DNA of 64,000 bases, taken from positions 86,045,421-86,109,420 of the forward strand of contig CM076189.1 of assembly GCA_038277395.1 (NCBI GenBank). The letters are read 5' to 3'. The DNA is from Dryocosmus kuriphilus. Lineage: Eukaryota; Arthropoda; Insecta; Hymenoptera; Cynipidae. The position numbers and the translations under genes are program-made. The notes beneath the pieces are model-generated. The model made no database searches. It saw only the letters and a program-made list of their open reading frames with translations, and was not told the DNA's origin. Positions 34,672 through 45,520 of this stretch are shown piece after piece; within the stretch, counting starts at the first letter, position 1, and every line of letters begins with the position of its first letter.

Positions 34672-36695
34672 GCCACGGACTTCTTGGTCAGTTCGCTCAA
34701 TGGACGCGCGATTTCCGCGAAATCTTGTATATATCGTCTATACCAAGTACAGGTCTGTAGGAAGGTTCGAACATGCGCTACATTTCGTGGAGGTGGCATG
34801 TTTACAATATATGCTACTTTGTCTGCACAAACTTGGATTCCATCGGGTGTGATCATATGACCAAGATAGCGAACTTCACGTCGCGCAAACGAACATTTTT
34901 CGCGTTTAGCCCGAAGTTTAAATTGCCTAAGCCGATCAAAAACTCTTTGGAGATCCTCGATATGCACATCGACTGTAGTTGATATAACGAGGATATCATC
35001 GAGATAAATAGTTATTATTATTCCATTTAACCCTGTCTTCAAACGATCCATCAGTCTTTGGAATGTACTCGGCGCATTTTTCAAACCAAAAGACATGACT
35101 TTATACCGATACATTCCAAAAGGCGTTACGAAAGCAGTTTTGTCCCTATCTTTTTCGCGTACCGGCACCTGATGATAACCTTGTCGCAAATCTATAGACG
35201 ATATACATCCGATTTGTTTAGCCTCATGTAGCAGATCGTCGATTCTAGGAAGTGGATATTTATCGGTAACAGTTATCGCATTCAGTTTGCGATAATCAAC
35301 GCATAAACGGTCGCTTAAATCTGATTTTGTAACCAAGATCGCTGGTGATCCCCAACGAGATTCGCAATCTTCAATAAAACCTTGGGAAAACAAATCATCT
35401 ACGGCCTTTTTCATTCGATCCTTTTTCTCGTGTGACAATCGATACGGCGGTGAGAATATCGGTTCATGACCTTCGGTATTTATCGCATGTTCCGTTAAAT
35501 CGGTCGCTTCACCGGTTTCCGCAAAAACGTCTTTGTTTTTCTCGAAAAGTTCATTAAAACGTGATCGATCAATTTCAGATAAAAACATGCCTTCATTTAT
35601 GCGAAGATCTAAACTTCCAATATCAAAGCTTGACAAAACCAACGCGCTTTGATGTACTACATCGTCTTCATACAAAAAAGGATATACTTTACTCGGATCA
35701 TTCTTAAAATACCATTTCCAGTCGACATGATCACATACAATTCCGGCAGCGACAGCAAAATCGATTCCTAATAGCGTACGATTTTCTTTAGCTTCAGGTA
35801 ACACAATAAGTGTAGTCTTAATCAGTCGATCTATTAGTTTAATCTCTACAGATGTAAACAAAATAGTCTGAGGTCTTTTGATACCGTTTGCGTATTTTAG
35901 AGTAATCTGTATACTTTTAAATTCCTGACCGCGTTCTCGAAGTAACTGATACAACTGATAACTAGCAGCGCTTTGGCTAGCACTTGTGTCAACTACCACG
36001 GTGCCTACTTTATCATAGATACTTACTTGCAACACCGGTCGTGACTGATTACCTATATTGAGATCATCCAAAGTACTAAAATCCAGGGAACTCGTGCTGT
36101 TTGTTTTCTTCTTGGAGCAATTTGCACAATTACTTCTGACGTATTCAGGCGTTTGGCATCCATAACATTTAAAATCCTTCCCAGATGAAGTTGCAGAATT
36201 CGCACTTGTAGAACTTGTTGTTGACTTTGCTGGCTGCTGCAACGGTTCCGTGGTTGTAGACTGAAGTTTCCTACAGTTCTCTCTCCGATGTCCATAATGG
36301 CGGCAGAAATTGCAGCGAACATTCTTGTCGCCTTTGTCGCTCTTCTCTAAGACCTTCGACGAGGGCTTATCATTGGAACACGCATCCTCACTGAGCGTAT
36401 TTTCCGCTGCACGTGCTAATTCGATCAATGTGTCGAATGCTTCGAAACTTGCTCGCGACACTAATTTCCTTATTCGAAGGTTTAAAAGTCCGTAAATCAT
36501 ATCTAACTGCACATTTTCCGTCAACGAGCCTGCAGGTAATTGTGCAATCAAGGCGCGAGCTTTAGAAACGAAAATATCCGTTGAGGTGGACTCGTTTTGT
36601 TCGGTACCGAAAAGTTCATGGTAAATTTTATACGGTGGTTTCAATTGTCCGAACGCATGTTGCATTGTTGCAATGCAGTTAACACGTCCGCCCAT
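34614..36695 (-). pseudogene. Gypsy gag C-terminus, protease and reverse transcriptase
   Basis: One 693-codon frame. A CCHC zinc knuckle (CNFCRHYGHRRENC) is followed by a second, degenerate one (CYGCQTPEYVRSNC). The aspartic protease site reads VVVDTSAS rather than the usual D-[ST]-G, a possible loss of the key Gly. The RT follows with LCVDYRKLNAIT, SIDLRQGYHQ, MSFGLKNAPSTFQ and the active site YLDDILV, then YLGHMITPDGI. A frameshift near 34640 separates it from RNase H. Confidence 0.92.
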
Positions 36696-37162
36696 GCATT
36701 TGCATTATTCTTTACGCCTTGCCACCAAGTGGCGGCGTCTCCTGTAAGGAGCATCGGCAAGCCCCTTATTGCATTATCATCACTCACTCGCATGCACTCT
36801 TTATACACTCTAATCGCGTCAATAAAATTTTCCACGGATTCACCATCTTTACCGGCGAATCGTGATGCACACTTCGCGAAACTTCCTGAGGAAACTTGAG
36901 CATTTTCGGCCACCGGCTGAGCCATAGCCGTTGTCACTCGATGCAAAAGTTCCTGGAACTGTTCGGCAGTAAGCGTAACACTCGAAATTTTCAATTTCGT
37001 GTTTTCCGATTCTGAGACTTTCCCGCAATTTCGAACAGTTTTTCGCGATCCACTTGCGAAAACTAGCCCTTCAGTATCCCGGGCCCTTCCGGCAATTCGT
37101 TCACTACTGTGCGTTGTTTCCACTGCCACACGATGTCGTTTTCGACTTTCAGCGAGTCGCAT
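36641..37162 (-). pseudogene. Gypsy gag, N-terminal part
   Basis: 173 codons beginning after the primer-binding region. The capsid-like segment includes CASRFAGKDGESVENFIDAI and ATWWQGVKN, the hydrophobic/Trp pattern of Gypsy capsids. It ends in a stop by frameshift near 36650, and the homologous continuation is in the frame beginning at 36695. Structural protein of the element's intracellular particle (family knowledge). Confidence 0.85.
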
Positions 37163-37212
37163 AAAGATCCATAAATTAAATCAATTTTCGAGCTCCACTA
37201 GTTGGGCGACAA

Positions 37213-37532
37213 TGTAAGAGAACATTCTCTAGGAGATGGCGGGGTTAGCTTGAACAGGAATAATTTCTTAACACGAGGATCTTGGAATAAACGGAACACT
37301 TTATTGCGACACAGTATACAACGATGGCAAGGAAAAATTGTTCTCGAAGCGAGGTACACAGCTTGTCTGGTTCATCCCGATCTCGCTCTATAAAACCTAA
37401 CCTACCTCTAATCTTAAGAGTGCGCCACTAATTCCTTTGGCGCGCTTTACGTTTAAATTCAAAGTTAACAAATAAAGACTTTAGTATACATATGAAAGTA
37501 TCGATAAAGAGAATATAAAGTATATTGTTACA
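37213..37532 (-). repeat. Gypsy 5' LTR
   Basis: 320 bp, in the same orientation as the other LTR. The promoter and 5' end of the element lie on the right because it is minus-strand. Confidence 0.96.
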
Positions 37533-37789
37533 AGAAGACATTATGTAAATAACAAAATAATCATGAATTACAAAGTCTGAAGATATAAGCAGTGTTAAAG
37601 AACAAATAGTCATATAAATTATGATTAAATAAAGACATTGATAAGAGTCACTGAATCAAATAACATTTTTAAAATTTTAGATCGCATGTTCACAACGATG
37701 TGCAAGCGATAGAGGGCGACGATATCAAGCCTTTCGACGTACGCAAACATGGACTATCTCACAAAAATAGTATTACACATACATACATT

Positions 37790-40700
37790 ATGACAAAATA
37801 GTAAAGGGCATGAAAGCAGACAGCGGAACAGGAAAGAACGAGGTCAGGAAGCTGATGAAAGACATTAGAGTGCAAGCAAGGGTGGAAGAGGTAAAAAGAT
37901 TAGGGAGAAGGGAAGTGGCAGCAAGTTTACTGTTAGTGACACTCGGAAGCGAGCAGCAAAAGTATGAAGCAATAGGTCAAAAGAAGGCTGTCGAAAGGAA
38001 GAAAAGAGAGAATAGAAGAAGACTTTATGTGAATTGAGAGAAAGAGACTGTGGATGGCATAGCGCAGGGCATGGACAGGGATAAACAAAGGACGTAGAGT
38101 GAGGATAGGTAAACATAGGATGTGGGTAAATGTTGAGGTTCGGATATGGGACCAGGAAGTAAAAAATGTTGAGGGAAGGCAGAAAAAGTACAGAGACAGG
38201 AAGAAGATAAGATGAAAATAGTGAGCACATAGGGTTTGTGGGGGGCATTACGCACAGCAAAAGGAATCGGATGGAAGGATTAAATTAGGAAATAGCAAAG
38301 AGGGAGAAGCAAAGGTAGCATTCTTGAATGTGTCAGGATGAAAGGACAAGGATACAGGAACCTGGGATGAAGTGCAAAAGTGGGAGGTAGTAACGATGAA
38401 TGAAACATGGATGGATAAGCAGGAGTGGACGGATCGAAAAAGCTGGTTACCGAAATCACATGTGTGGCAGATGCAAGAAGCTAGAAAGAAAAACGCAGAA
38501 AGGAGAAAAATGGGGCACGGTGCCAGGCCTAGGGAAGAAATTCGTAGTAGAGGAGGGTGAATCTGACATTAAGCAGGAAAAGGAGGAAACAGCGGTGAGA
38601 AAAATAAAATTCGGGAAAGAAGGAGTGAGTGTATGTGTATATAGAAGAAGGGGAGAATAAAAGAGTGCAATGAGATAAGCTGGTGGAAAGAGCAAGCGGA
38701 CGGAGGTTTGGTGTTACTAGGAGGTAATCTCAATGCATGGACCGGTGGACGAGTGGGTGAGGTACGGGATGAAGGAAACAAGGTATTTATAAGAAACCTA
38801 AAGCTCAGGTAAACGGACCAAGAGGGAAGAACACTTCTATACCTGATAAGTGAAGCCAAGTGATTCATTTTTTATGGCAATACAAGGAAGATGAAGAGGG
38901 AGAGGTGAGGTGTACAGGTAAAGGGGACACGTTGATAGATTACATTCTAGCAGAAGGAAGAATCAAGGAGCTGATGGTTACAATGGAAATGGGGAATGAG
39001 ATAGGATCCGGACACTTTCCGGTGACAGACATGCTGAGAGGTAGATGCCCAAAGCGTGACAGAAGGAGAATGGGAGAAAATGGGGAAACAAGATTGAAAA
39101 TGGGGAGGTGCACGAAAATTAAGTTAAGGGTATTTTTAAAAAATGGAAAACGAGGATTGATGAAGATTTGGGAGAGGGGGAATAGATAAGGGGATAGAAA
39201 AACTTAAAGGGATGATTAATAAGATATGAGATGATGTAAGACCAATAAACGAAAGGAAGGGTGGTAAGAGATGATGGTGGGATGAGGAGTGCAGAAAGAG
39301 TAAAGAAAATATTGAGAAATACATAAGAATATAGAGGAGTGGAAAGATGAATAAAGGAGAATGCAACAGCAGGAATAGAGAGCAAGAGAAAATTTTGAGT
39401 GAAAAGCTGCAAAAGAAGAAAGAAAGGTACGCGAAAGAGGATGAGAAAGCAATAGAGGAAGGGAGTGAGTGGGAAGTGACAAATTGGGAAGAGGAGAAAG
39501 TATGCGTATAAACGAAGGAATAAGGATGAAAGAATGGACGTAATACTTTAAGGCATTACTAGTTGGTGTAGGAAATAGGGTGCGGGGTGAAGGGAGGTAG
39601 GATGTTGCAGAGGACCGGGAAAGAGAAACGAGATTAGTAGAGAGGGGATAAATCAATCAATCTCTAGGTTGAAAAGAAAAAAGGCAACAGGGAAGGATGG
39701 CATTGAAAACAAAGCACTGAAATATGGTGGGCAAAGGGTGAGAGTAGAGATGTGTAGAATTTTTAATAAGGTATGAAAAGGAGTGGGATGGCCGGAGAAA
39801 TGTGTGGCAGTACCACTTATTAAGAAAGGAGGAGGCAGAAAGGTGCAGGACTATAGGGGTATCACAGTCCTGACAGTGGGCTACAAGGTTTACGTAGAAG
39901 TGCTCAGGAAAGATTGGAAAGACAGGTGGAAGAGAGTGGGAGCATACCGCAAAATCAAACAGGTATCAGGAAAGGGATGGGGACAATAGATAATATTTAT
40001 GTGCTCAACTACTTATTCAATAGGAACTTGGGTCAGAAGAAAGCAAAACTGGTCGCTCTTTTTGTGACTTGAAAGCGGCTTTTGACTCGGTCAACAGAAG
40101 GTTGCTCTGGAAGGTCTTGAAAGAGAGAACAATAGCAGAAATTTTGGTAGAGAGGATAAAGGGGTATTTTGTAGAAAGCAAGATGAGAGTGAGAATAGGG
40201 AAACAGAAAGAGAGGAGTTTTGGACTGGAAAGCTTCTGAGGTAGGGTTGCCCCCTGAATGCACTACTGTTTTCTATACTATTGGCAGACTTACAGTGGAA
40301 ATTGGCTAGAAAAGGTAAAGGGGGTACGAAATTGGGAAATGGGAAAATATATTCGCTAGCATACGCGGATGATATAGTGTTAGGAGCGTCTAAGGAATGA
40401 GGGATGAGTTTAATGATGAGAGTATTTAAAGAGGCGATGGTAGAGAAAGATCTAGCAGTGAGTGTCAACAAAACTAAGAAGATGTGTTTCCGAAAGGGAA
40501 AGATTAGAATAGATTATGAATGGAAGATGAGTGGCTTAGTAGTGGAAATGATAGAACAATTTTGTTACCTAGGATTTTAGTTTGAAGCCAGAAGAGGAAA
40601 CTAGTTGCAGGTGAGAAAGAGATTGGAATGTGTGATTAAGGTTATGGGCCAAGTATGTGGTATGTGGAAGAGAATATTCAAGGATGATTAGAAAATGAGA

Positions 40701-41745
40701 GTTTGGATGTTCGATGTATTAGTGTGGTCAGTGATATGTTACGTAACGGAATTATGGGAATGGAAGGAATATAAGAGAGTGGAAAGCATGCATGAAAGAT
40801 TTCTGAGATGGGTCACGGGGGTGGGATGGAGCCTACCAGATCATATGTTGAAAGTAGATAGGCCGAGAGAAAATGGTTGTAAGCCAGCTAAGGTTGGCTT
40901 TGAATTTGGAAGAAAAATTGAGAAGATTAGAAGGAAGTAAGATCGCACAAGCGTGTGCAAGAGAGATAGATGACAAGGAGAGGAGGGGGAACATGAGATG
41001 GTCGAAATGGGAAGGAGTAAGGTACACAAGAAGGAGAGAATGGAGTGGAAATGTATGGAGTAGTGCCGGGCAAGTAATAGAGGACTATATCCTGGCGAGA
41101 CAAGGAGAGGGAACGTGGAGAAAAATCTTGGAGTCAATGCGCAAAAGCTGATAGAGGATAGTCAAGTGGAAGAAGGACAGCCAGAATATCCGAAAAATCT
41201 AAGAAAGGAGTGTAAATGGAATAGAGTGATAATATTTAGAATGGTAGTGTGTGAAAGGGCGTGTAGGTACTGCATGAGCGAGGAGGATCCTTGTTGTGGG
41301 GTGCGTGGATATGAGCCGAAATCATCGATGCACGTGTTAGAGAGGTATACATTAGATGAAGAAGAAGGGAAGAGAGTATAAGATGAATTGAAGGAGATTC
41401 CGAATGGGAGTGGACAGGGAGAAGAGTGGATGGAAAAGCCGGAAAAGTTGAGAGAAAGAGCAGGAAATACAAAATAGAGAAAAGCCAAAAGGGATCCCTT
41501 TAGAAGGAAAATATGTCAGTAGAGTCAGTGCAGTCGCGGATTAATGTACCTTCAACAAAATGGCAACGGTAAGAGGAAACGGAAGCCCAGGGTCTCGGAC
41601 GGAAGCGCGTGGAGTTTAGAGATTAAGAAAAATTTTCTTGTATAATGTTACGGTAGAAACAAGGAATTGTATGTATATCCGGCATTCAGAATATATGGTC
41701 ATGGAATGACTCTCAAACACTTAAAAGGAAAAGAGTATAAATAAA
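37790..41745 (+). pseudogene. Non-LTR retrotransposon (endonuclease/RT), plus strand, decayed
   Basis: Lies between the arms of the long inverted repeat. Its purine-rich sense strand contrasts with the surroundings. Order: a basic ORF1-like fragment (37810-38037), endonuclease remnants (VAFLNVSG, then MNETWMDKQEWTDRKSWLP, 38300-38480; IDYILAEGRIKELM then IGSGHFPV near 38930-39020, where the usual SDH reads SGH), RT start at 39783-39989 (VPLIKKGGGRKVQDYRGIT), LKAAFDSVNRRLLWKVL (40070-40120), AYADDIVLGAS (about 40357-40390), and a C-terminal region with WSVICYVTELWEWKEY (40695-40940). Many stops. Distinct from the 10445 family. Ant genomes carry similar elements (recollection). Confidence 0.88.
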
Positions 41746-42225
41746 AAATTGAAGTGAATTGAATTAACGCTTAACACATTTATATGTGCTTATTTATACC
41801 CTCATGAACGAGAACAATAATACTTGTGTGAGTTAGTCCATATTTGCGTATTGTAGGAAAAGTTTGATATCATCGCCCGCTCAGTATCGCTTGTACATCG
41901 TTGCGAGCATCTCATCTAAAACTTTAAAATTGTTATTGGACACATCGGCATTTATCAATGTCTTTACATAATCAAATTTTTTAATTCTATTTATTCTATA
42001 GCAATGTTTATATCTTCCATCAACGATGTTCGTTACGATTTTGTTATTTACATATTGTTTCTTAAAATTTTCTTTGTGTATGTGCTTAATTTTCTTCTTA
42101 AGTTAAAATTCTAGCCTGAAGAGGTTGGCAAATCCCTGGGCAAAGAAACGTTGCTGCATCAAAATGAGTCAGCATTCAAATTTTATTTATCCCCTACGAT
42201 CTATTGATAATAGTAACGTCGAAAA

Positions 42226-42627
42226 AAAAAACTATTATGGCTGAGATTTATCGTAAGCAAAGTAGATTCTCTAAAAAAGATCGAAAACCTCAAACACACT
42301 AGAATAGTTTAAAAAAACTCAAAAATGTCAGAAAGCTTGAAAAATGAAAAAAGTCAAAAACCTCAAAGACTTTAAAAGCCTCAAGAACGTTAAACACTTT
42401 AGAAACATAAAAAAATCAGAAATTAAGTAAAACTTTGTTGAACAAAGAACAGCTCCGAAGAAGTTTGGACGAATCAAACTATATACTTGAAAAAACTTCT
42501 AGCAAAATTCAAACTAGAAGCAAACATATATTTGAAAATTGGTCAAAATTTTATGAACGGTACGGAAAGACAATTGCGATCATTGAAAAGGTTCCTTAAT
42601 AAAATAGGCCGATTTTTCTTCTTACAG
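42226..42627. other. Intron sequence before exon 42628
   Basis: A-rich spacer with CTCAAAAATGTCAGAAA-type short degenerate repeats at 42290-42430. No feature beyond the polypyrimidine tract TTTTTCTTCTTACAG at the exon border. Confidence 0.5.
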
Positions 42628-42708
42628 GCGGCCCTCTGCTTAGAAGGTCAATGCGTCCAACGTTCTTATACGATGATAGGAGAAATCTTGTTTATTTCAA
42701 CTGGGATA
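42628..42708 (+). CDS. Internal exon (81 bp) of unknown secreted protein
   Basis: Acceptor TTCTTCTTACAG, donor A/GTATGT, phase 1 on both sides, open. It reads GGPLLRRSMRPT, then FLYDDRRNLVYFNWD. The last part fits the hydrophobic pattern shared with other exons (LYDD, polar, LVYFN). The donor follows A rather than G, so the next residue would be Asn if joined to 44215. This is the first accepted exon after the transposon nest. No first exon is visible between 32185 and here, which favours use of the upstream first exons. Confidence 0.6.
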
Positions 42709-44214
42709 GTATGTTCAACATTTAGAACTTTTACAATTTAAATTTTCCAAAATTCTGGAAAGTACATTTTTTTAGTCGTTAAGATTCTAATGTTACCAAT
42801 TATTCCGTCCTTTAAATTAGGCACTTTAAATATTTTCAAGAAAATCTGTTGGCATTCCTTGAAACCTTTTAACCCATGCTGATCTCCTGTGAAATGTTTG
42901 AAATGGTTACAGATACGTATAAATCATTTCAAACTTTTTAAAAATAAAAATAAATTATTTTATTCTACAGAGTTCTCTAAAAATACGTTGCGATCTTCTG
43001 AAATCCTTTAAAATCCTACTATTTCTTTAAAACCCCTTGAAACATTTTAAGTACCCTCAAATTTTTTTAATACTTCGACTTCCTATGAAACCCTTTAAAT
43101 CTTATGAAATTCCTTGAAATTTTTTGAAATCTTTCTAAACGCGATCTCTTGAAATTCTTTGGTATCTTTTAAAGTAACATAAATTCAGTGATATCATTTC
43201 AAATTTGTTTAAATTTATCATATCTTTTGGAATTATTGAAACCTGTAGGAATAATTGTACTATTGTATGAAGTTAGATCATTTTCGATTGATCGCAAAGG
43301 ATTTTAAACTATTTCCAAATATTTCAAAGGATTTTAAATTGCAAATTCAAGGGACTTCTACGCACTTCATTACTCTCGATAGATATTAAGTTATAACTGA
43401 CTTGAAATAATTTCAAGAGATTTTGAAAATTGTAAGGCATTGCAAAGAATTTAATAAGAATTTAATGCTTTCGTTGAATCTCCAATTATTTTAATCTTAC
43501 ATGTTTTCTGAGAATATAATGGGTTTTCACGGATAATACCTAACATCACCTCAAATTCTTAAAACTTGTAAGATTTATAAAAGAATTAAAGACTTTGTTG
43601 TAAACAAGCCTTTTATGTGACAATTTCCTGAAGTAACTTCAAATTATTGAAACCTAAGGCATTCTAAAGAATATAAACTTTCTGATGAAAAATATCGACT
43701 TCAGGTGAGAATTAGTAAGCCTCGAATTGTTTGAACTTGCAAGTTTTGCGAAAGACCTAATTTTTTCCATTGACAATAATCGTCCGTTTTCAGGTAATAT
43801 TCCCTAAGGTGACCAAAAATTGATGAATCTTCTAAAAATAAATTCCTTAATGGAAGAAATTATTCACAAACCTTTCAGGATTATTTATAAACATAATACT
43901 CCTTATAAGAAAATTATTTCTTCTTTTCTACATGCTAAAATAGTTGTTTAACCTCTCCTCAGTTTTTCCCCACTTACGAGACCAACTTCCACCTTTCCCA
44001 CTTTTTTGTCACCTTATTCGACGTGATTCCTGTAATTTGTTTTCTTTTCTATATAAAAAATGTTGAAAAATTGAAAGTGGTCTGGGAGAATAAATGGTTG
44101 CTAAGGGAAAAGTCACAGAATTTTAAGAATTTAATCTTCTGGGCACCCAATTAAATTCTAAGTTAATCAAATTTTTGATTATTAAATTATTAGTAATCTA
44201 TATCTTTCTTACAG
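42709..44214. other. Intron with degenerate short repeats
   Basis: About 1.5 kb rich in a degenerate CCTTTGAAATTC / TTGAAACCCTTTAAA motif every 15-25 bp. No exon or transposon recognised. The final 60 bp resemble the 60 bp before exon 44350. Confidence 0.55.
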
Positions 44215-44259
44215 ACAAAAGGACAGTTACGATTCCTAATCAAGCTCATCAAGATGATG
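44215..44259 (+). CDS. Internal microexon (45 bp) of unknown secreted protein
   Basis: Acceptor TTTCTTACAG, donor G/GTGATG (weak), phase 1 at both ends. It encodes (D/N)KRTVTIPNQAHQDD plus one base. The exon and its preceding intron are 135 bp from the next exon (44350) and their upstream introns are similar, so the two arose by local duplication. An alternative donor, GTAACT, five bases later would break phase. Confidence 0.5.
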
Positions 44260-44349
44260 GTGATGTAACTTTTTGGGCCTTCTATTAAGTTCTAGGCTAG
44301 TGATTTTTTAAAATATAATAATAATCAGTAATCTACACATTTCTTACAG

Positions 44350-44463
44350 CTCCTAGCGTAACTGATATTCTAGATCCAAGTGGTGGTGATAAAATAAAAA
44401 ATGATCAAGGAACTGTTGCAGTAGTCCGAGGCAGTCAAATTCTCCGGTATCAACCGGCAAACG
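44350..44463 (+). CDS. Internal exon (114 bp) of unknown secreted protein
   Basis: Acceptor ATTTCTTACAG, donor G/GTAACT, phase 1 to phase 1, 38 codons, fully open. It reads APSVTDILDPSGGDKI, then KNDQGTVAVVRGSQILRYQP and AN. The core (polar turn, G-T-V-A-V-V, polar, Q-I-L-R) parallels LLDSRGRVFIIDTDNIIIKR in exon 58124 and LLDLHDEQGNMYRVNKDSVA in exon 59797, suggesting a repeated beta-rich unit. No known domain assigned. Confidence 0.65.
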
Positions 44464-45385
44464 GTAACTCGAAAACTAAACTGCTGAAACAAATATTATA
44501 GGACTCCACCCAAAATCCAATCATTGCTCCATTATCGCTCCTAACCACTCTCTCATTCATCTTCTTTAACTCCTCTAGCTCACCCGAACTGAATCATTCA
44601 CACTCCTCCGATTCCTACGGCTCCTGAAATTTTACATCCATGGTAGAAATCACCATGGTTTTTTACAATGGCTCAATTCCTAAGGACGGTACTTTTCAAG
44701 GAGTAATTAGCACCTTCACGAAATGGAAAAAAAAAATATATGCAATCCTAGATAACTTTGGATCGAGCGTAGTGTCAGGAAAGAAATCAATGACCCATAT
44801 ATCGTTGGTAGAAGTTACCCTTATTATAAAAAATGTATCACTTTCTAAAATCCGCACATTACAAACGAGTATATAGGATCTTTCGGGCATTGAAGGACAA
44901 CAAAAACATCACAAAATGAGTTTTCAGAAAAATATTAACAATTTTCTTGTTGAAAAGTGTGGACTTTAGGACTTGATAAACTTTCGACTGCAAATGTGAT
45001 TTCTAGCTTCCATATAGGGTTGGGTTTTTGTTTCCTGAAACCTTATATCCTTTAACGTAATTTAGCGATTACTTTTTTTTCTCGTGTCCTAAAGTTTCCG
45101 TTTCTTTATTGCAAAGCATCGAATTTGAGACTTGAAAGCCATTAGATATTCAGGGTGGTTTCTACCCTCGATAGAAGGGTCGTTGACTTTTTTCCTGACA
45201 ACACATCTGTTTCATTCTGGTCATCAGCCGCATCTATTTCGAAGTGCCGTGTGCAAAAAAACCTTTCCATGAATTCCTCGTCAAATAATTAATAGACTCA
45301 CGATTTAGTACAATTTAATATTTCTAAGTAACCTTTTTTAAAAATGTTTTAATAAAAAATGACTTTCGTTTCCTTACACTACCAG
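44464..45385. other. Intron between exons 44350 and 45386
   Basis: Non-repetitive AT-rich sequence. The stretch near 44579-44645 looks like a dead exon: an acceptor-like CTCCTCTAG and a donor-like CATG/GTAGAA enclose a segment open in only one, phase-incompatible frame. Confidence 0.45.
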
Positions 45386-45520
45386 ATGGTGAAGAAGAGT
45401 GCTATGAACTACAGGATAATGATCTCGTGTTACACCCTGATGGAAAACCTAAGTCAAAATGTTGGAAAGGGTTTTATATTCACCCTCAAATAGACACACA
45501 AACACTACATATTACAACGG
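45386..45520 (+). CDS. Internal exon (135 bp) of unknown secreted protein
   Basis: Acceptor TTACACTACCAG, donor G/GTAATT, phase 1 to phase 1, 45 codons, open. It reads DGEEECYELQDNDLVLHPDG, then KPKSKCWKGFYIHPQI and DTQTLHITT. Two Cys residues about 20 apart could form a disulfide, fitting a secreted product. The VLHPDG turn recalls LLTPDG in the exon at 31746. Confidence 0.65.

Larger units (their letters stand above)
32450..37532 (-). mobile_element. Ty3/Gypsy LTR retrotransposon (5083 bp), minus strand
   Basis: Two 320-bp LTRs (32450-32769 and 37213-37532) differ at six positions by my count (about 98% identity), so insertion was fairly recent. Target duplication AGAA on both sides. Minus-strand order is 5' LTR, primer-binding-like segment (TGTCGCCCAACTAGTGG just inside the LTR), gag, protease, RT, RNase H, integrase, polypurine tract ATAGGGGGAGT, 3' LTR. 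No envelope ORF. Three frame breaks make it defective. It inserted into one arm of the long inverted repeat. Confidence 0.96.
32290..42225. repeat. Long inverted repeat (about 420-bp arms), Penelope-like termini
   Basis: Left arm: 32290-32449 plus 37533-37790 (split by the Gypsy element). Right arm: about 41760-42225, in reverse orientation. Shared blocks include ATCGTAGGGG, AGCAACGTTTC, CCAACCTCTTCAGGCT, ATGTAAATAACAAAAT, AAAGACATTGATAA and TACGCAAAYATGGACTA. The CCTGAAGA followed by GAAACGTTGCTG arrangement (reading the left arm in reverse) recalls termini of Penelope-like elements, which carry hammerhead-type motifs. That family call is inference from memory. No Penelope RT or GIY-YIG domain is present between the arms. 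Confidence 0.7.

Noticed and set aside
38456..41488. Many minus-strand ORFs rich in Ser, Leu, Pro and Phe
   Set aside because: Antisense shadows of the purine-rich plus-strand non-LTR element.
44579..44645. Exon-like segment between 44463 and 45386
   Set aside because: In the required phase it has a TGA after three codons. At best a dead exon.
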